Part shown: piece after piece, positions 6,001 to 6,473 of the stretch | Layout of the letters: each line of letters starts with the position of its first letter | Numbering within the stretch: position 1 is the stretch's first letter | Source: an uncultured Erysipelotrichaceae bacterium | Lineage (GTDB): Bacteria > Bacillota_I > Bacilli_A > Erysipelotrichales > Erysipelotrichaceae | Assembly (NCBI GenBank): GCA_946621045.1 | Contig: CAMOOA010000072.1 | Coordinates: 1-6,473, forward strand | DNA length: 6,473 nt | Reading direction: 5' to 3' | Notes under the pieces: generated by a model | Told to the model about the DNA's origin: nothing | Seen by the model: the letters and a program-made list of their open reading frames with translations, nothing else | Database searches by the model: none | Translations under genes and position numbers: made by a program

Positions 6001-6473
6001 TTAACGTGTGATCACTTCACACGGAATGTTGAAGATCTTTGCGACCTTGAGAATCGTATCAATGTGGCGTCCGACCGCCGCTGCCATATGATGGGTCGGG
6101 CCGGCTTCATTCCACTTGTTCATGAATTCCCGTGCTCCGCAGGAGAATCGTGTACGCATGTTGGTATCGCCGAACATGAAGATTGGTCCGTCCTCATTGA
6201 TGCCTTCCGCTGCCACAAATTTGAAGTGCCCGTCACGGTCCTGGGTAATCGCAAGATAAGTTACCGGTCCGGTCGGCGGGTAGAACTGCGTCAGATAGCC
6301 GCCGCCCGTCTTTCCATGGAAGACATCCACGATTTTCATTGTCGGCTTTCTTGCGGTGGAAATATCCGCATCGCCGCTTCCGCTGTGTCCGATGATGCAG
6401 ATGTCTTCGTTGAAGTCGATCGAATACATTTCCGAAAGCTGACCGGTGCCGGCAATCGTCTTCAGGATGGACA
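6001..6473 (-). CDS. L-fucose/L-arabinose isomerase family protein, C-terminal part, partial
   Basis: The last 156 residues of a minus-strand gene whose start lies beyond the right edge; the frame is open to position 6473. An in-frame ATG at 6429 is internal, since homology-like sequence continues through it. The C-terminal domain of the fucose/arabinose isomerase fold is recognisable: YPPTGPVTYLAITQDRDG (64-81), a beta-strand segment FVAAEG (85-90), and the ending AGPTHHMAAAVGRHIDTILK (123-142), where paired histidines H127-H128 match the conserved HH of these enzymes. H29 in GHSGSGD is a likely metal ligand. Enzymes of this family interconvert aldoses and ketoses with a divalent metal ion in the cytoplasm. 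Substrate is not readable; arabinose, fucose or another pectin-derived sugar is possible. It ends in tandem stop codons (TAA TAA) and converges on the oxidoreductase gene across a shared terminator. Confidence 0.75.
   Translation of the reverse strand, partial: SILKTIAGTGQLSEMYSIDFNEDICIIGHSGSGDADISTARKPTMKIVDVFHGKTGGGYLTQFYPPTGPVTYLAITQDRDGHFKFVAAEGINEDGPIFMFGDTNMRTRFSCGAREFMNKWNEAGPTHHMAAAVGRHIDTILKVAKIFNIPCEVITR

Overview
The window looks like a piece of a plant-cell-wall sugar (pectin / rhamnogalacturonan) utilisation region from an anaerobic, probably gut-associated member of the Bacillota. Four things point that way: AG-rich Shine-Dalgarno sites, a CcpA-type cre-like site, a large iron-sulfur flavoprotein rich in cysteines of a type I associate with anaerobic Bacillota, and the pectin genes themselves. 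The base composition is moderate rather than AT-rich. I cannot place it to genus; Erysipelotrichia or Lachnospirales would both fit, and this is inference.

Layout, left to right. (1) Positions 1-1373, minus strand: the N-terminal half of a PcRGLX/YetA-like (PL26-type) exo-rhamnogalacturonan lyase, cut by the left edge. (2) 1414-1758, minus: kdgF, a small cupin that opens the ring of unsaturated uronates; it lies 40 bp upstream of the lyase and the two look like one operon. (3) 1759-1923: a divergent control region with a cre-like site, an octamer repeated at exactly 60 bp, a short inverted repeat and candidate promoters. (4) 1924-2757, plus: an AraC-family regulator. (5) 2758-3007: a terminator, a candidate promoter and a leader with competing hairpins. 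(6) 3008-5860, plus: a 950-residue iron-sulfur/FAD oxidoreductase. (7) A perfect 13-bp bidirectional terminator between convergent genes. (8) 6001-6473, minus: the C-terminal part of an L-fucose/L-arabinose-isomerase-like sugar isomerase, cut by the right edge.

How the parts fit. A PL26-type lyase without a signal peptide would cut imported rhamnogalacturonan oligomers in the cytoplasm to an unsaturated galacturonyl-rhamnose. Hydrolysis by an enzyme not in this window would free the unsaturated uronate for KdgF. The AraC-type protein, divergent from the operon, is the obvious candidate local regulator, with catabolite control through the cre-like site. The isomerase could handle a released neutral or deoxy sugar. 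The large oxidoreductase has its own leader and is closed off by terminators on both sides, so its link to pectin use is positional only. It joins a cysteine-rich, winged-helix-containing ferredoxin-like front half to a GltD/dihydropyrimidine-dehydrogenase-like flavin core and a C-terminal ferredoxin module; its electron acceptor cannot be read from the sequence.

I see no mobile element, CRISPR array, tRNA or rRNA. Nothing here is clearly a new system. The items most worth a second look are the oxidoreductase, its leader, and the divergent control region.
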